Assembly: GCA_026399735.1 (NCBI GenBank)
Contig: JAPLQK010000096.1
Coordinates: forward strand, 1-48,500
Direction of reading: 5' to 3'
DNA length: 48,500 nt
Source: Pseudomonadota bacterium
Lineage (GTDB): Bacteria; Pseudomonadota; Gammaproteobacteria; Burkholderiales; Gallionellaceae
Shown here: piece by piece, positions 31,267 through 40,193 of the stretch
How the letters are laid out: each line of letters begins with the position of its first letter
Position numbering within the stretch: the first letter of the stretch is position 1
Notes under the pieces: model-generated
The model's input: only the letters and a program-made list of their open reading frames with translations
Told to the model about the DNA's origin: nothing
Databases searched by the model: none
Position numbers and translations under genes: made by a program

Positions 31267-32429
31267 ACACACCAATTCAATATGATATTGCCATCATCGG
31301 TGGAGGGCCTGTAGGCAGTGCGCTGGCACAGGCCTTGAAAAACAGTCAATTACGCGTCTGTGTGCTGGAGGCGCGCCCCGCGAAGACTGCCAGCGCGGAT
31401 GTACGTGCGCTTGCGCTGTCTTACGGCAGTCGCTTATTGCTGGAACGCCTAGGTGTGTGGAACACCTTGCAGGATGTATCGGCTATTTCCACCATCCACA
31501 TTTCGCAAAAGCAAAGTTTCGGGCGTGCCGTGCTGCGCGCTACAGAAATGAAAATCCCGGAGCTGGGCTATGTGTTGCCCTACTCAATGCTGCAGGACGC
31601 ATTGACTGGCGCGCTGCAAACCGGCCCGGCAGACACCATCTATAATGCAAGCGTCACGAACCTTACAGGTGATGCTGACCATGCGGTCATCGGCTATCAG
31701 CAGGATGGCGTTGAATACACCCTGCAAACCCGTCTGGCAGTTGTCGCTGATGGCGGAAAATTGCTGGCGGAGCGATATCCGCCGGAAGTGCACGACTATG
31801 AACAAAGCGCGCTGATTGCCCATGTAACTTGTGCAGCAGTGCGAGCCGGCACCGCGTTTGAACGCTTCACTCCGCAAGGGCCGGTGGCATTGCTGCCCTA
31901 CAAGGATGGCTATGAAATTGTCTGGACCGGGCCGCACCAACGTGTACAGGAAATGCTGGCGTGGGACAACGCACAATTTTTGAATGAGTTGCATCAGCAC
32001 TTCGGGGACCGGGTTGGCGCGTTTTTGACGGTGGGCACACGAAGCTGTTTTCCGCTGGGGTTGAAACGCGCACCCAAGCAATCCCCGATGCCGCACACCG
32101 TGTTGCTCGGTAATGCTGCTCAGACCATGCACCCGGTGGCCGGACAAGGTTTTAACCTGGGGTTGCGCGATGCGTGGGATCTGGCGCAGGCAATACTGGA
32201 CGGTCAACCCAAAATGCTGGGAACAGAGGCTATGCTCGCCGGCTACTGCAGTCGGCGTCAGGTTGATCGCGAGGCCGGCATTCGCTTTACCGACAGTCTG
32301 GTAAGGCTGTTCTCCAACGATCTGCCCGTGCTCAGCGCTGCCCGCGCCGCTTCGCTGAGCGTGCTTGACTGCGTGCCGTTCGCCAAACGTTTTGTCGCAA
32401 AGCGCATGATGTTCGGGGCGAATGGTTAA
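31263..32429 (+). CDS. ubiH: UbiH/UbiF-family ubiquinone hydroxylase (FAD monooxygenase)
   Basis: This is a flavin-dependent aromatic hydroxylase of ubiquinone ring synthesis, 388 residues from the ATG at 31263 overlapping the pepP stop. The N-terminal FAD fingerprint DIAIIGGGPVGSALAQAL is clear. The central DG motif (VVADGGKLLAER in place of the usual GADG) and the second FAD motif LLGNAAQTMHPVAGQGFNLGLRD are characteristic of UbiH/VisC proteins. The linkage to pepP supports UbiH. Whether it hydroxylates position C6 or another carbon cannot be told from sequence, because family members vary in regioselectivity. Confidence 0.88.
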   Translation: MNTPIQYDIAIIGGGPVGSALAQALKNSQLRVCVLEARPAKTASADVRALALSYGSRLLLERLGVWNTLQDVSAISTIHISQKQSFGRAVLRATEMKIPELGYVLPYSMLQDALTGALQTGPADTIYNASVTNLTGDADHAVIGYQQDGVEYTLQTRLAVVADGGKLLAERYPPEVHDYEQSALIAHVTCAAVRAGTAFERFTPQGPVALLPYKDGYEIVWTGPHQRVQEMLAWDNAQFLNELHQHFGDRVGAFLTVGTRSCFPLGLKRAPKQSPMPHTVLLGNAAQTMHPVAGQGFNLGLRDAWDLAQAILDGQPKMLGTEAMLAGYCSRRQVDREAGIRFTDSLVRLFSNDLPVLSAARAASLSVLDCVPFAKRFVAKRMMFGANG

Positions 32430-32441
32430 GGGATAAATGAT

Positions 32442-34541
32442 TTAGTGCTGTATAGGCAATACTGCAAGCCGGGCATTGTTTTTCAGCAGAGCAACCTCAT
32501 CGCTGAGTATGTTTGCAGTTTCGTCAAGCAAGACATCCTTGGCATTTTTTCTGGCTTTTTCAATGGCCAGATCTGCGTCAATGTTGCGTTCATTGGGCTG
32601 TAGTCCGTCATCCTGAAGTGAAGGGGCGGCACCTCGATCCTTTTCTCTCGATTTGATTTTGGCTTCCTGCGATTCGCGCTCACGCCTGCGATCAGTTTCA
32701 TTAAGCGATATCTGGTTTTCCTGGCGCCTGATGTTCAATTCGGCAATATCTTCCTGTAAATATCGAAAGTCTTTGTCCACGGCCACGCGCAGTTGGTGCT
32801 TCACAAGCAGCTTGGGCAGGATGCCGGTTAAATCGCCGGTTCGTGTATAGCTGGCCGCTTTTATTTGCGTCCAGGGCAAAGCATTGTCATAGCTGGATTC
32901 ACCAAAATCTTCCTCATCCATCATCGTAGGCAGGCGAATGTCCGGCGTTACACCGCGCAACTGCGTGGTGCCGCCATTGATGCGGAAAAACTGTGCGACG
33001 GTCATCTTGAGTTCGCCATATTTTGGCTTGTTGCTTTTTACCAGTTGATCCAGATTGACGACAGACTGGACGGTACCTTTGCCAAAACTGGTCTCGCCGA
33101 TAACGATGCCACGACCGTAATCCTGTATCGCAGCGGCAAAAATTTCTGAGGCGGATGCCGAGCCACGGTTGATCAGGATTCCCAATGGTCCGCTCCAGGC
33201 AACACCGGCATGTGTGTCATTGGCAATGGTAACCTGGCCTTTGGAGTCGCGTTCCTGTACCACCGGGCCCTTGTCGATGAACAGACCTGTCAGGTCGATG
33301 GCCTCATCCAGTGATCCGCCGCCGTTATTGCGCAGATCGATCAGTACGCTGTCGATATTGTCCTTTTTGAATTCCGCCAGCAGGTGAGATACGTCACGGG
33401 TGGCGCTTTTGAAATCCTTGTCACCTTTCATGCGTGCAGCAAAATCCTGATAAAAACCGGGCAATGTGATCACACCGATGTGTCGCGTGGTGCTGCCGTC
33501 TTTCACTTCAATGATCGATTTCTTAGCCGCCTGTTTGTCCAGGCTGATTTTTTTCCGCACCAGCGAAATGAGCTTGTGCTTGCCGTCAAGGCTTACCTCA
33601 GCAGGCAATATGTCAAGACGTACGGTTGTGTCCTCAGTCCCGCGTATTAAAGCCACCGTGTCATCGAGGCGTTGGCCCAGCACTTCGGTGACAGGCGCAT
33701 TTTCACCTTGTCCTACACCGACAATGCGATCTCCGACTTTCAGCTTTCCTGACAAAGCCGCAGGTCCGCCTGCCACGAGTTCCCTGATGGTGGTGTATTC
33801 ATCCTTGTCCTGGAGGACAGCGCCGATACCCACAAGGGACAGTCTCATCGAAATATCAAAATCATCCGCCGCGCGCATGCCGAAATAATCGGTATGAGGG
33901 TCAATCGCCATCGCATAAGCGGTCATGAAATATTGAAATACGTCTTCGCTTTTAACTTTGGCCAGACTGTTCAGGGAATTTTCATAGCGCTTGTTCAGTG
34001 TCTCGGCGATACCTTTATTATCCTTGCCAGCCAGTTTGAGGCGTAACCAGTCATTCTTGACACGACGACGCCACAAATCGTTCAGTTCATCGGTGGATTT
34101 TGGCCATGCCGCATTCTTGCGGGTGTATTGATAGCTTTCTTTTTCGTCAAAATTAAAGCCTTTAAGCAGCAAAGATCGGGCATAGGTAATTCGTTCGGTG
34201 ACGCGCTGCTGATACAAGTTGTAAATGGCAAAGGGGATGCCAAGGTCCTGTTTAAGTATGGCATCGTCCAGTTTGCTTCGCGCATCAGCGAGACGGTCAA
34301 GGTCTGTCTGCAGCAAAAACTGTTTTTCGCCATCCAGCGTCTTGAGATAATTGTCGAAGATTTTTGCAGATGCGGCATCGTCAAGCGGGATACGTTTGTA
34401 ATGATGCATGCCCAGCACCTCAGCCGATAAAAGCGCAGCTTGAGACTGCTGCGGCAGCGGGGCCAGTTCAGGGGCGGCCAGTGTTGTATTGAGCGTAAGG
34501 AATGCAAATGCCAGTACGATCCAGCGTAATTTATTTTTCAT
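32442..34541 (-). CDS. prc: Tail-specific protease Prc/Tsp (S41A peptidase)
   Basis: This 699-residue periplasmic protease degrades proteins by recognising their C-terminus; known roles include trimming penicillin-binding protein 3 and regulating peptidoglycan hydrolases. It has a signal peptide (LRWIVLAFAFLTLNTTLAA), an N-terminal helical domain and a PDZ domain near residues 240-320 (IGAVLQDKDEYTTIRELVAGGPAALSGKL). The S41 core has catalytic Ser463 in RGSASASEIF, Asp474 and Lys488 in FGKGTVQ, with the spacing of the E. coli enzyme. A charged C-terminal helical domain follows. It converges on ubiH (12-bp gap). Upstream of its start a MITE-like element lies 79 bp away, so the promoter must be within or next to that element. 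Confidence 0.94.
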   Translation of the reverse strand: MKNKLRWIVLAFAFLTLNTTLAAPELAPLPQQSQAALLSAEVLGMHHYKRIPLDDAASAKIFDNYLKTLDGEKQFLLQTDLDRLADARSKLDDAILKQDLGIPFAIYNLYQQRVTERITYARSLLLKGFNFDEKESYQYTRKNAAWPKSTDELNDLWRRRVKNDWLRLKLAGKDNKGIAETLNKRYENSLNSLAKVKSEDVFQYFMTAYAMAIDPHTDYFGMRAADDFDISMRLSLVGIGAVLQDKDEYTTIRELVAGGPAALSGKLKVGDRIVGVGQGENAPVTEVLGQRLDDTVALIRGTEDTTVRLDILPAEVSLDGKHKLISLVRKKISLDKQAAKKSIIEVKDGSTTRHIGVITLPGFYQDFAARMKGDKDFKSATRDVSHLLAEFKKDNIDSVLIDLRNNGGGSLDEAIDLTGLFIDKGPVVQERDSKGQVTIANDTHAGVAWSGPLGILINRGSASASEIFAAAIQDYGRGIVIGETSFGKGTVQSVVNLDQLVKSNKPKYGELKMTVAQFFRINGGTTQLRGVTPDIRLPTMMDEEDFGESSYDNALPWTQIKAASYTRTGDLTGILPKLLVKHQLRVAVDKDFRYLQEDIAELNIRRQENQISLNETDRRRERESQEAKIKSREKDRGAAPSLQDDGLQPNERNIDADLAIEKARKNAKDVLLDETANILSDEVALLKNNARLAVLPIQH

Positions 34542-34619
34542 TTGTATTTCCGGAAAACTTTGGGAAATTATACATCACTGACAATTTTCAACTGAGCTTG
34601 TCGCTCCGCAAACGGTAAA

Positions 34620-34892
34620 CTAGGAGCCTGTCGGGCTTGTTTCACGAGTGCGCCGGGGATGATTTTTTTGTAGTGCAAGAAGCGGTGAAGCGCCGTTTGG
34701 CCAGTCCAAACAAGCAAATCGCGACGCCGCAATACGTAAAAATCACCCCGTCCCTTAGGGTTGCCAGCAAAAACAGCGTCTGCTGCGTTGCAAAGCTTGA
34801 CAATGGAATAACCATTGTCTGCGCATTACGCCTTGCAGCCATCTTTTTTTGCTGGCAACGCATCTTGCGAAACAAGCCCGACAGGCTCCTAG
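34620..34892. mobile_element. MITE-like element with 24-bp terminal inverted repeats
   Basis: The ends are exact inverted copies: 34620-34643 (starting CTAGGAGCCTGTCGGGCTTG) and 34869-34892. Inside, GTTGCCAGCAAAAA (34760-34773) pairs with TTTTTGCTGGCAAC (34846-34859), and GACAATGG (34799-34806) pairs with CCATTGTC (34812-34819) around AATAA. The 273-bp size, perfect termini and lack of a transposase gene fit a miniature inverted-repeat element. The outermost CTAG on both sides could be either part of the repeat or a 4-bp target duplication. It sits between the prc start and the ald stop. Confidence 0.85.
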
Positions 34893-34895
34893 CCG

Positions 34896-36002
34896 TTACA
34901 GTAAGCTATCCGGGTCTGAATAAGGCATGCCTAAGGTGTCTGCCACGGCGCGGCAAGTGATTTGTCCTGCCACAATGTTCATTCCGGCTCGCAGTGCCGT
35001 ATTATCACGCAATGCCTGTTGCCAGCCCTTATCCGCCAGTTGCAGCAAGTAAGGAAAAGTGGCGTTAGTGAGCGCGAGCGTGGAAGTGCGCGGCACGCCG
35101 CCCGGCATGTTCGCCACCGCATAGTGAATCACGCCATCGACGACATAAACCGGATTTTCATGCGTGGTCGGGCGGGTAGTCTCTATGCAGCCACCCTGAT
35201 CGACTGCGACATCGACGATGACAGCGCCTGGTTGCATCAGTTGCAAATCTTCCCGGTGCAGCAATCTGGGCGCTGCAGCACCCGCAATGAGCACTGCTCC
35301 GATCACAAGATCGGCGCTTGCAATCTGTTCGAGCAGATTATGACGATTTGAATACAGCGTTTGTACCGGCAATGTCTCGGACAGATGCCGCAGGCGTGCC
35401 AGTGATACATCCAGCAGGGTGACGCGCGCACCCAGACCTGCCGCCATGCGCGCCGCGTTGCTGCCTACGACGCCTCCGCCCAGAATCAGCACATGTGCAG
35501 GCGCCACACCGGGTACGCCGCCTAACAGAACGCCGCGTCCGCCATACAGCTTTTCCAGATACTTGGCGCCTTCCTGTACGGCCATTCGTCCCGCCACCTC
35601 CGACATCGGTGTCAGCAAGGGCAGTTCGCCATCCGCTTGCATCACAGTTTCATAGGCGATGCAGACGGCACCGGAGTCAAGATGCGCCTGCGTCAATTCG
35701 AGGTCGGCGGCAAAATGAAAATAGGTAAAAATGATTTGTCCTGCGCGCAAATACCGCCACTCGGTGCGAACCGGTTCCTTGACTTTGATGATCAGTTCAG
35801 CCGCTGCCCAGACAGCACCGGCATCAGCGGCAAGGTGTGCCCCGGCATTCAGATATTGCTCGTCACTGAATCCGCTGCCCATACCGGCATTGCTTTCCAC
35901 CCAGACGGCGTGTCCGGCGGCAACCAATGCGGCCACGCCTGACGGAATCAGAGCTACACGATATTCATTCGTCTTGATCTCTTTTGGTACGCCGATTTTC
36001 AT
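34896..36002 (-). CDS. ald: Alanine dehydrogenase
   Basis: Ald interconverts L-alanine and pyruvate plus ammonia with NAD(H). The 368 residues match the family length of about 370. The N-terminal MKIGVPKEIKTNEYRVAL (substrate Arg/Lys region), KVKEP (substrate lysine), YFHFAADLELT (catalytic His) and the Rossmann motif LILGGGVVGSNAARMAAGLGA are all visible. VIVDVAVDQGGCIETTRPTTH carries the catalytic Asp. Its stop codon lies 4 bp from the MITE-like element. topA starts on the same strand upstream, 9 bp away, so ald may be expressed from the topA transcript or from a promoter inside topA. Confidence 0.94.
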   Translation of the reverse strand: MKIGVPKEIKTNEYRVALIPSGVAALVAAGHAVWVESNAGMGSGFSDEQYLNAGAHLAADAGAVWAAAELIIKVKEPVRTEWRYLRAGQIIFTYFHFAADLELTQAHLDSGAVCIAYETVMQADGELPLLTPMSEVAGRMAVQEGAKYLEKLYGGRGVLLGGVPGVAPAHVLILGGGVVGSNAARMAAGLGARVTLLDVSLARLRHLSETLPVQTLYSNRHNLLEQIASADLVIGAVLIAGAAAPRLLHREDLQLMQPGAVIVDVAVDQGGCIETTRPTTHENPVYVVDGVIHYAVANMPGGVPRTSTLALTNATFPYLLQLADKGWQQALRDNTALRAGMNIVAGQITCRAVADTLGMPYSDPDSLL

Positions 36003-36011
36003 TTATGAATA

Positions 36012-38633
36012 TCAAACCTTCTTTGCAGCGGTTTTCCTGGCCGCTGCTGTTTTCGGTTTGGCTGCGGCTTTAGGCTTTGCGACGGCCTTGGGTTTAGCTT
36101 CTGCTTTTGGTTTCGTGACTGTTTTGGGTTTCGCAGTCGCTTTTGGTTTCACGGCGGCTTTAGGCTTTGCGGCAGCCGATTTTCTCACAGGCTTTTTCCC
36201 TGTGTCCCCTTTCGCTGCCTTGGCGGCGATCAGCTCCAGGGCCTGTTCCAGCGTGATTTCATCCGGTGACACGTCCTTGGGTAATGTCGCATTAATCTTG
36301 CCGTGGCGTGCGTAAGGGCCGTAGCGCCCGCTGCAGATCTCGACCGTGGTCTTGTCGACAGGATGATCGCCCAGCGTGCGCAACACGGTGTTGCCGTCCT
36401 TGGCCTGTGCCAGCAGTTCGACGGCACGATCAAGCGTAACATCGAAAATACTGTCGGTACGCGGAATCGATTTGAACTTGCCGTCGTGGCCGATGTACGG
36501 GCCGAAACGGCCGATGTTGACGATGACTTTCTTATTTGTTTCAGGATGCAAACCAAGGTCTTTCGGCAAGGACAGCAGTTTCAGCGCACTGGCAAGATCG
36601 GCCTGATCGACCGCCATTTCCTTAGGCCAGGAAACGCGTTTCGGTTTTAGTTTTTCGCCTTCAATCACTTCGCCCAATTGCACGTAGTGGCCGTAAGGGC
36701 CGCGCAGCAACAGCACGGCTTGCGCTGTATCAGGATGCAAACCCAGTTCAACGCGCACTTCTTCCTGAGTCTCACCTCCCACGCTGCGCTTATATTTGCA
36801 TTCAGGGTAATTGGTGCAACTGATGAAGCTGCCGTAACGGCTCAGTTTCTTTGCCAGCGGTTTGCCACACTCCGGACAGGCCTCGTCCAGCAATTCCTGC
36901 GGACGCTCGATATTGGTTTTTTCCTTGATCAGCGTGGAAAAACCCTTCCAGAATTCATCCAGTACGCCGATCCAGTCGCGACGGCCTTCGGAGACGTCAT
37001 CCAGCTCATCTTCGAGCGAGGCTGTGAAGTTGTAATCGACATAGCGTGTGAAATGGTCGGTTAAGAAACGTGTAACGACACGACCCACATCGGTGGGCAT
37101 AAAGCGTTTCTTGTCGAGAATCGCGTATTCGCGGGTTTGCAACGTGGAAATGATAGTGGCATAGGTCGATGGACGGCCGATACCGTATTCTTCCAGTGAT
37201 TTGACCAGGCTTGCTTCGGTGAAGCGCGGCGGCGGCTGGGTAAAATGTTGTTCGCCGAACAGTTTATCTACCGGCAATATATCGCCTTCGGCAAGCGGCG
37301 GCAATTTGCTGCCCTGTTCTTCCTCGGCGTCATCCACGTCTTCCATGTATACACTGATAAATCCAGGAAAAACAAGTACTTGCCCATTTGCACGGAACAG
37401 CGTGTCATCCCCGCCTAAGCGGATGTCGGCGCTGACGGTGTCATAACGTGCAGCGGTCATCTGGCAGGCCAGCGTGCGCTTCCAGATCATTTCATACAGA
37501 CGCGCCTGATCCACCGTGAGGCGGTCGCGCAGGCTGTCGGGTGTGCGTGCGATCGAAGTAGGTCTGATCGCTTCATGCGACTCCTGTGCATTTTTGGTCT
37601 TGCTCTTGTATGCAGGCGGCGTTCCCGGCAAATAGTCGGTTGAAAAATTGTCGCTGATGTAGCCGCGAATTTCAGCGACCGCCTCATTCGCCAAGCTGAC
37701 CGAGTCGGTACGCATATAGGAGATCAGACCGACAGTCTGACCGCCGACATCGACACCTTCATACAGCGATTGTGCGGTGCGCATGGTGCGTTCGGCGGAC
37801 ATGCCCAGTTTACGCACGGCTTCCTGTTGCAAGGTGGAGGTCGTGAAGGGGGCGGCGGCATAACGCTGCTTGGCTTTTTTCTCGACCCGCACCACTTTGG
37901 GTGGTAATTTTGCATCGTTTAACTTTGCAAAGATGGCATCGTATTCCGCCTGATTGCCGATCGAGAGCTGTTCGAGCTTTTTGCCCTGATATTGAAACAG
38001 ACGGGCGGAAAACGGCTGGTGATCCTTGTGGCTGTCCAGATGCACCGTCCAGTACTCCTGGCTTTCGAAAGCCTCGATTTGCAGTTCGCGCTCGACAATC
38101 AGGCGCAGCGCGGGGCTTTGCACGCGTCCTGCCGATAAACCGGGGCGAATTTTTCGCCACAACAACGGAGACAGATTAAATCCGACCAGATAGTCCAGTG
38201 CGCGCCTTGCCTGTTGCGCATTGACTAGCGGCATGGCGATTTCACGCGGGTTAGCGACTGCGGCCTGAACCGCCGATTGCGTGATTTCATAGAATACCAC
38301 GCGCTTCATATTCTTGTTTTTAAAGCCTCTTTTTGCTTTTAGCAGTTCGGCAATGTGCCAGGCAATCGCTTCACCTTCGCGGTCGGGATCGGGTGCCAGC
38401 AGGATGTTTTCAGCGGTCGCGGCAGCTTTCGCGATGGCATCCATATGTTTACTGTTGCGCGCGATGGTTTCGTAGTTCATTGCGAAACCGTTTTCGGTAT
38501 CTACTGCACCCGTTTTTGGAACGAGATCGCGTACATGTCCATAGGAGGCGAGCACTTCGAAATCATTGCCCAGATATTTCTTGAGCGTTTTGGCCTTGGC
38601 CGGGGATTCGACGATGAGAAGATTAATTGCCAT
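36012..38633 (-). CDS. topA: DNA topoisomerase I with a lysine-rich repeat tail
   Basis: TopA relaxes negative supercoils through a transient 5'-phosphotyrosine bond. The 873 residues start with the TOPRIM domain (INLLIVESPAKAKTLKKYLG). The active-site tyrosine is Y306 in ISYMRTDSVS. After the core, one clear four-cysteine zinc motif (CPECGKPL, then SCTNYPEC) is followed by two or three cysteine-free repeats of the PYGHYVQLG/RFGPYIGHDGKF type. The last 60 residues are a low-complexity tail of KPKA(A/T/V)xKPK repeats ending AAARKTAAKKV, resembling histone H1-like tails and probably adding DNA or nucleoid contacts. Upstream on the same strand lie smg and dprA. Confidence 0.96.
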   Translation of the reverse strand: MAINLLIVESPAKAKTLKKYLGNDFEVLASYGHVRDLVPKTGAVDTENGFAMNYETIARNSKHMDAIAKAAATAENILLAPDPDREGEAIAWHIAELLKAKRGFKNKNMKRVVFYEITQSAVQAAVANPREIAMPLVNAQQARRALDYLVGFNLSPLLWRKIRPGLSAGRVQSPALRLIVERELQIEAFESQEYWTVHLDSHKDHQPFSARLFQYQGKKLEQLSIGNQAEYDAIFAKLNDAKLPPKVVRVEKKAKQRYAAAPFTTSTLQQEAVRKLGMSAERTMRTAQSLYEGVDVGGQTVGLISYMRTDSVSLANEAVAEIRGYISDNFSTDYLPGTPPAYKSKTKNAQESHEAIRPTSIARTPDSLRDRLTVDQARLYEMIWKRTLACQMTAARYDTVSADIRLGGDDTLFRANGQVLVFPGFISVYMEDVDDAEEEQGSKLPPLAEGDILPVDKLFGEQHFTQPPPRFTEASLVKSLEEYGIGRPSTYATIISTLQTREYAILDKKRFMPTDVGRVVTRFLTDHFTRYVDYNFTASLEDELDDVSEGRRDWIGVLDEFWKGFSTLIKEKTNIERPQELLDEACPECGKPLAKKLSRYGSFISCTNYPECKYKRSVGGETQEEVRVELGLHPDTAQAVLLLRGPYGHYVQLGEVIEGEKLKPKRVSWPKEMAVDQADLASALKLLSLPKDLGLHPETNKKVIVNIGRFGPYIGHDGKFKSIPRTDSIFDVTLDRAVELLAQAKDGNTVLRTLGDHPVDKTTVEICSGRYGPYARHGKINATLPKDVSPDEITLEQALELIAAKAAKGDTGKKPVRKSAAAKPKAAVKPKATAKPKTVTKPKAEAKPKAVAKPKAAAKPKTAAARKTAAKKV

Positions 38634-38642
38634 GCGTGATGT

Positions 38643-39098
38643 TTAATGTAATTGAGTGGAAGTAATCGGGACGAGCAACTCTTCGATCAGCAGTGGGCTG
38701 AGATCCTGATGGCGGTCCCACAGTACGATCAGCATGATGAGTTTAAGCTTGTCCAGCCCTAAGTCTTTTTGTTGCAATGCCAGTGCCCGGTCGATGATGA
38801 TTTCGCGTTCGATGGCAGAAATCATCTTCTGCTGTTCGGCGAACAATATAAATTGACGGGCTTCGGCGCCGATGCGGTCAAACTCCAGATCGGCAAAAAA
38901 ACGCATCCCGGAATGCGCCAGGATAGCAGGATAACCGTCCGAGTTTTGCAGGCGTAATGCCGACAACCAGGTCAGTGCTTCGTCTATATCTTCACCTTCA
39001 AAACCGGCGGCAGAAAGTTTGCGCGACAGCTTATCCGGTGCAGGGTAGCTGCCCGCATCGATATAGCTTTCAAATAAGTACATCAGAATTTCAAACAT
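38643..39098 (-). CDS. smg: Smg family protein (DUF494)
   Basis: Smg is a 151-residue protein starting MFEILMYLFESYIDAG, the conserved start of the family, at ATG 39098. An upstream in-frame extension into the dprA end lacks family character. The body is helical and acidic (LSAAGFEGEDIDEALTWL, GAEARQFILFAEQQKMISAIEREIIIDRALAL). The molecular role is not known; it is consistently found between dprA and topA in proteobacteria, as here (13 bp after dprA, 9 bp before topA). Confidence 0.92.
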   Translation of the reverse strand: MFEILMYLFESYIDAGSYPAPDKLSRKLSAAGFEGEDIDEALTWLSALRLQNSDGYPAILAHSGMRFFADLEFDRIGAEARQFILFAEQQKMISAIEREIIIDRALALQQKDLGLDKLKLIMLIVLWDRHQDLSPLLIEELLVPITSTQLH

Positions 39099-39111
39099 AA
39101 TTTTAGTGTTT

Positions 39112-40191
39112 TTAGTGTGTGCGTTGGAACAAACCGCCGGGTAGCGTCGCAATGCGGCCTTCCAGTTCAAGCGTCAACAGCATGGCGGATAGCTGGCTAA
39201 CCGTCAAGCCGCTGCGTAAACAAAGGGCATCCATACTTACCGGATCGAAGCCGATTTGATCCAGAAAGCCGGTGTCCTCAGCTGCGGTTGTTTTGTCTTT
39301 TGGCGGAGCGGAAACCAGTTGCCACGCCAATTCTTCGAGTATGTCCTGCGCCGTTTCGGCTAATTTTGCGCCTTGCTTGATCAGTTTGTGACAACCACGG
39401 CTTAACGGCGAATGGATGGAGCCGGGTATGGCAAATACGTCCCGTCCCTGCTCCATTGCCAGGCGTGCGGTGATCAACGAGCCGCTTTGCAGCGAGGCCT
39501 CCACGACCAGGCAACCGATACTCATGCCGCTGATGAGACGATTGCGGCGCGGAAAATTGGCGGCCAGCGGCGGTGTACCCAGCGGAAACTCCGAGATCAG
39601 GGTGCCTTGTTCGGCAAGCTGATGAGCCAGATCGCGATTGGCGGCCGGGTAGACTTTGTCCAGACCGGTTCCGACTACGGCGATGCTGCTGCCGGTACCT
39701 TGCAATGCGCCACGGTGGGCGGCCGCATCGATGCCGTGCGCCATACCGCTGATGATACACAGTCCGGCATCGCTCAATGAGTGGGCGAATTCTTCGGCAT
39801 TGTTGATGCCCTGCGGTGTGGCATGACGGCTGCCGACAATGGCGATCGTCGTCGCATTTAACAAATCGCGCCGTCCCTTGACGTAAAGCAAGAGCGGCGG
39901 GTCAACGATGTTGAGCAGGAATTGCGGATAATCGCCGTCTCCCAGTGTGACGATATGATTCTGCTTATCTTCGAGCCAGGCCAGCGTGGGCGACAGCACA
40001 TCTTCCGTGATGCCTTGAGCGATTGCGCTGGCCGCCTCGGCTTTGACGAAAACTTTGAGTGAGCCGAGCGGTGCGGCCAAAACCGCTTCGGGTGAACCGA
40101 ATTCACGTAGTAAATGGCGCGCTCCCTCGCCACCCAGGCCTCGAATCAGGCTGAGTGTCAACCAGGCCTTGAGCGAGGGGTCTGCGGACAT
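39112..40191 (-). CDS. dprA: DNA processing protein DprA (Smf)
   Basis: DprA protects incoming single-stranded DNA and loads RecA during natural transformation. The 359 residues include an N-terminal SAM-like segment (LSLIRGLGGEGARHLLREFG). The extended Rossmann domain contains VGSRHATPQG, SGMAHGIDAAAHRGAL, GTGLDKVYPAANRDLAHQL and SEFPLGTPPLAANFPRRNRLISG. The C-terminal winged-helix part (GFDPVSMDALCLRSGLTVSQLSAMLLTLELEGRI) completes it. It lies between the LysM gene (2 bp) and smg, the usual def-lysM-dprA-smg-topA neighbourhood. Confidence 0.95.
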   Translation of the reverse strand: MSADPSLKAWLTLSLIRGLGGEGARHLLREFGSPEAVLAAPLGSLKVFVKAEAASAIAQGITEDVLSPTLAWLEDKQNHIVTLGDGDYPQFLLNIVDPPLLLYVKGRRDLLNATTIAIVGSRHATPQGINNAEEFAHSLSDAGLCIISGMAHGIDAAAHRGALQGTGSSIAVVGTGLDKVYPAANRDLAHQLAEQGTLISEFPLGTPPLAANFPRRNRLISGMSIGCLVVEASLQSGSLITARLAMEQGRDVFAIPGSIHSPLSRGCHKLIKQGAKLAETAQDILEELAWQLVSAPPKDKTTAAEDTGFLDQIGFDPVSMDALCLRSGLTVSQLSAMLLTLELEGRIATLPGGLFQRTH

Positions 40192-40193
40192 AT

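Noticed and set aside
34638-34653. Possible third parS (TGTTTCACG)
   Set aside because: Only the left half matches; the right half reads AGTGCGC and it lies within the MITE terminus.
34637-34960. Open frame of 107 codons across the MITE-like element
   Set aside because: It runs through the palindromic element and into the antisense of ald; its composition follows the repeat and no protein family is recognisable. The opposite-strand frame at 34642-34875 is rejected for the same reason.
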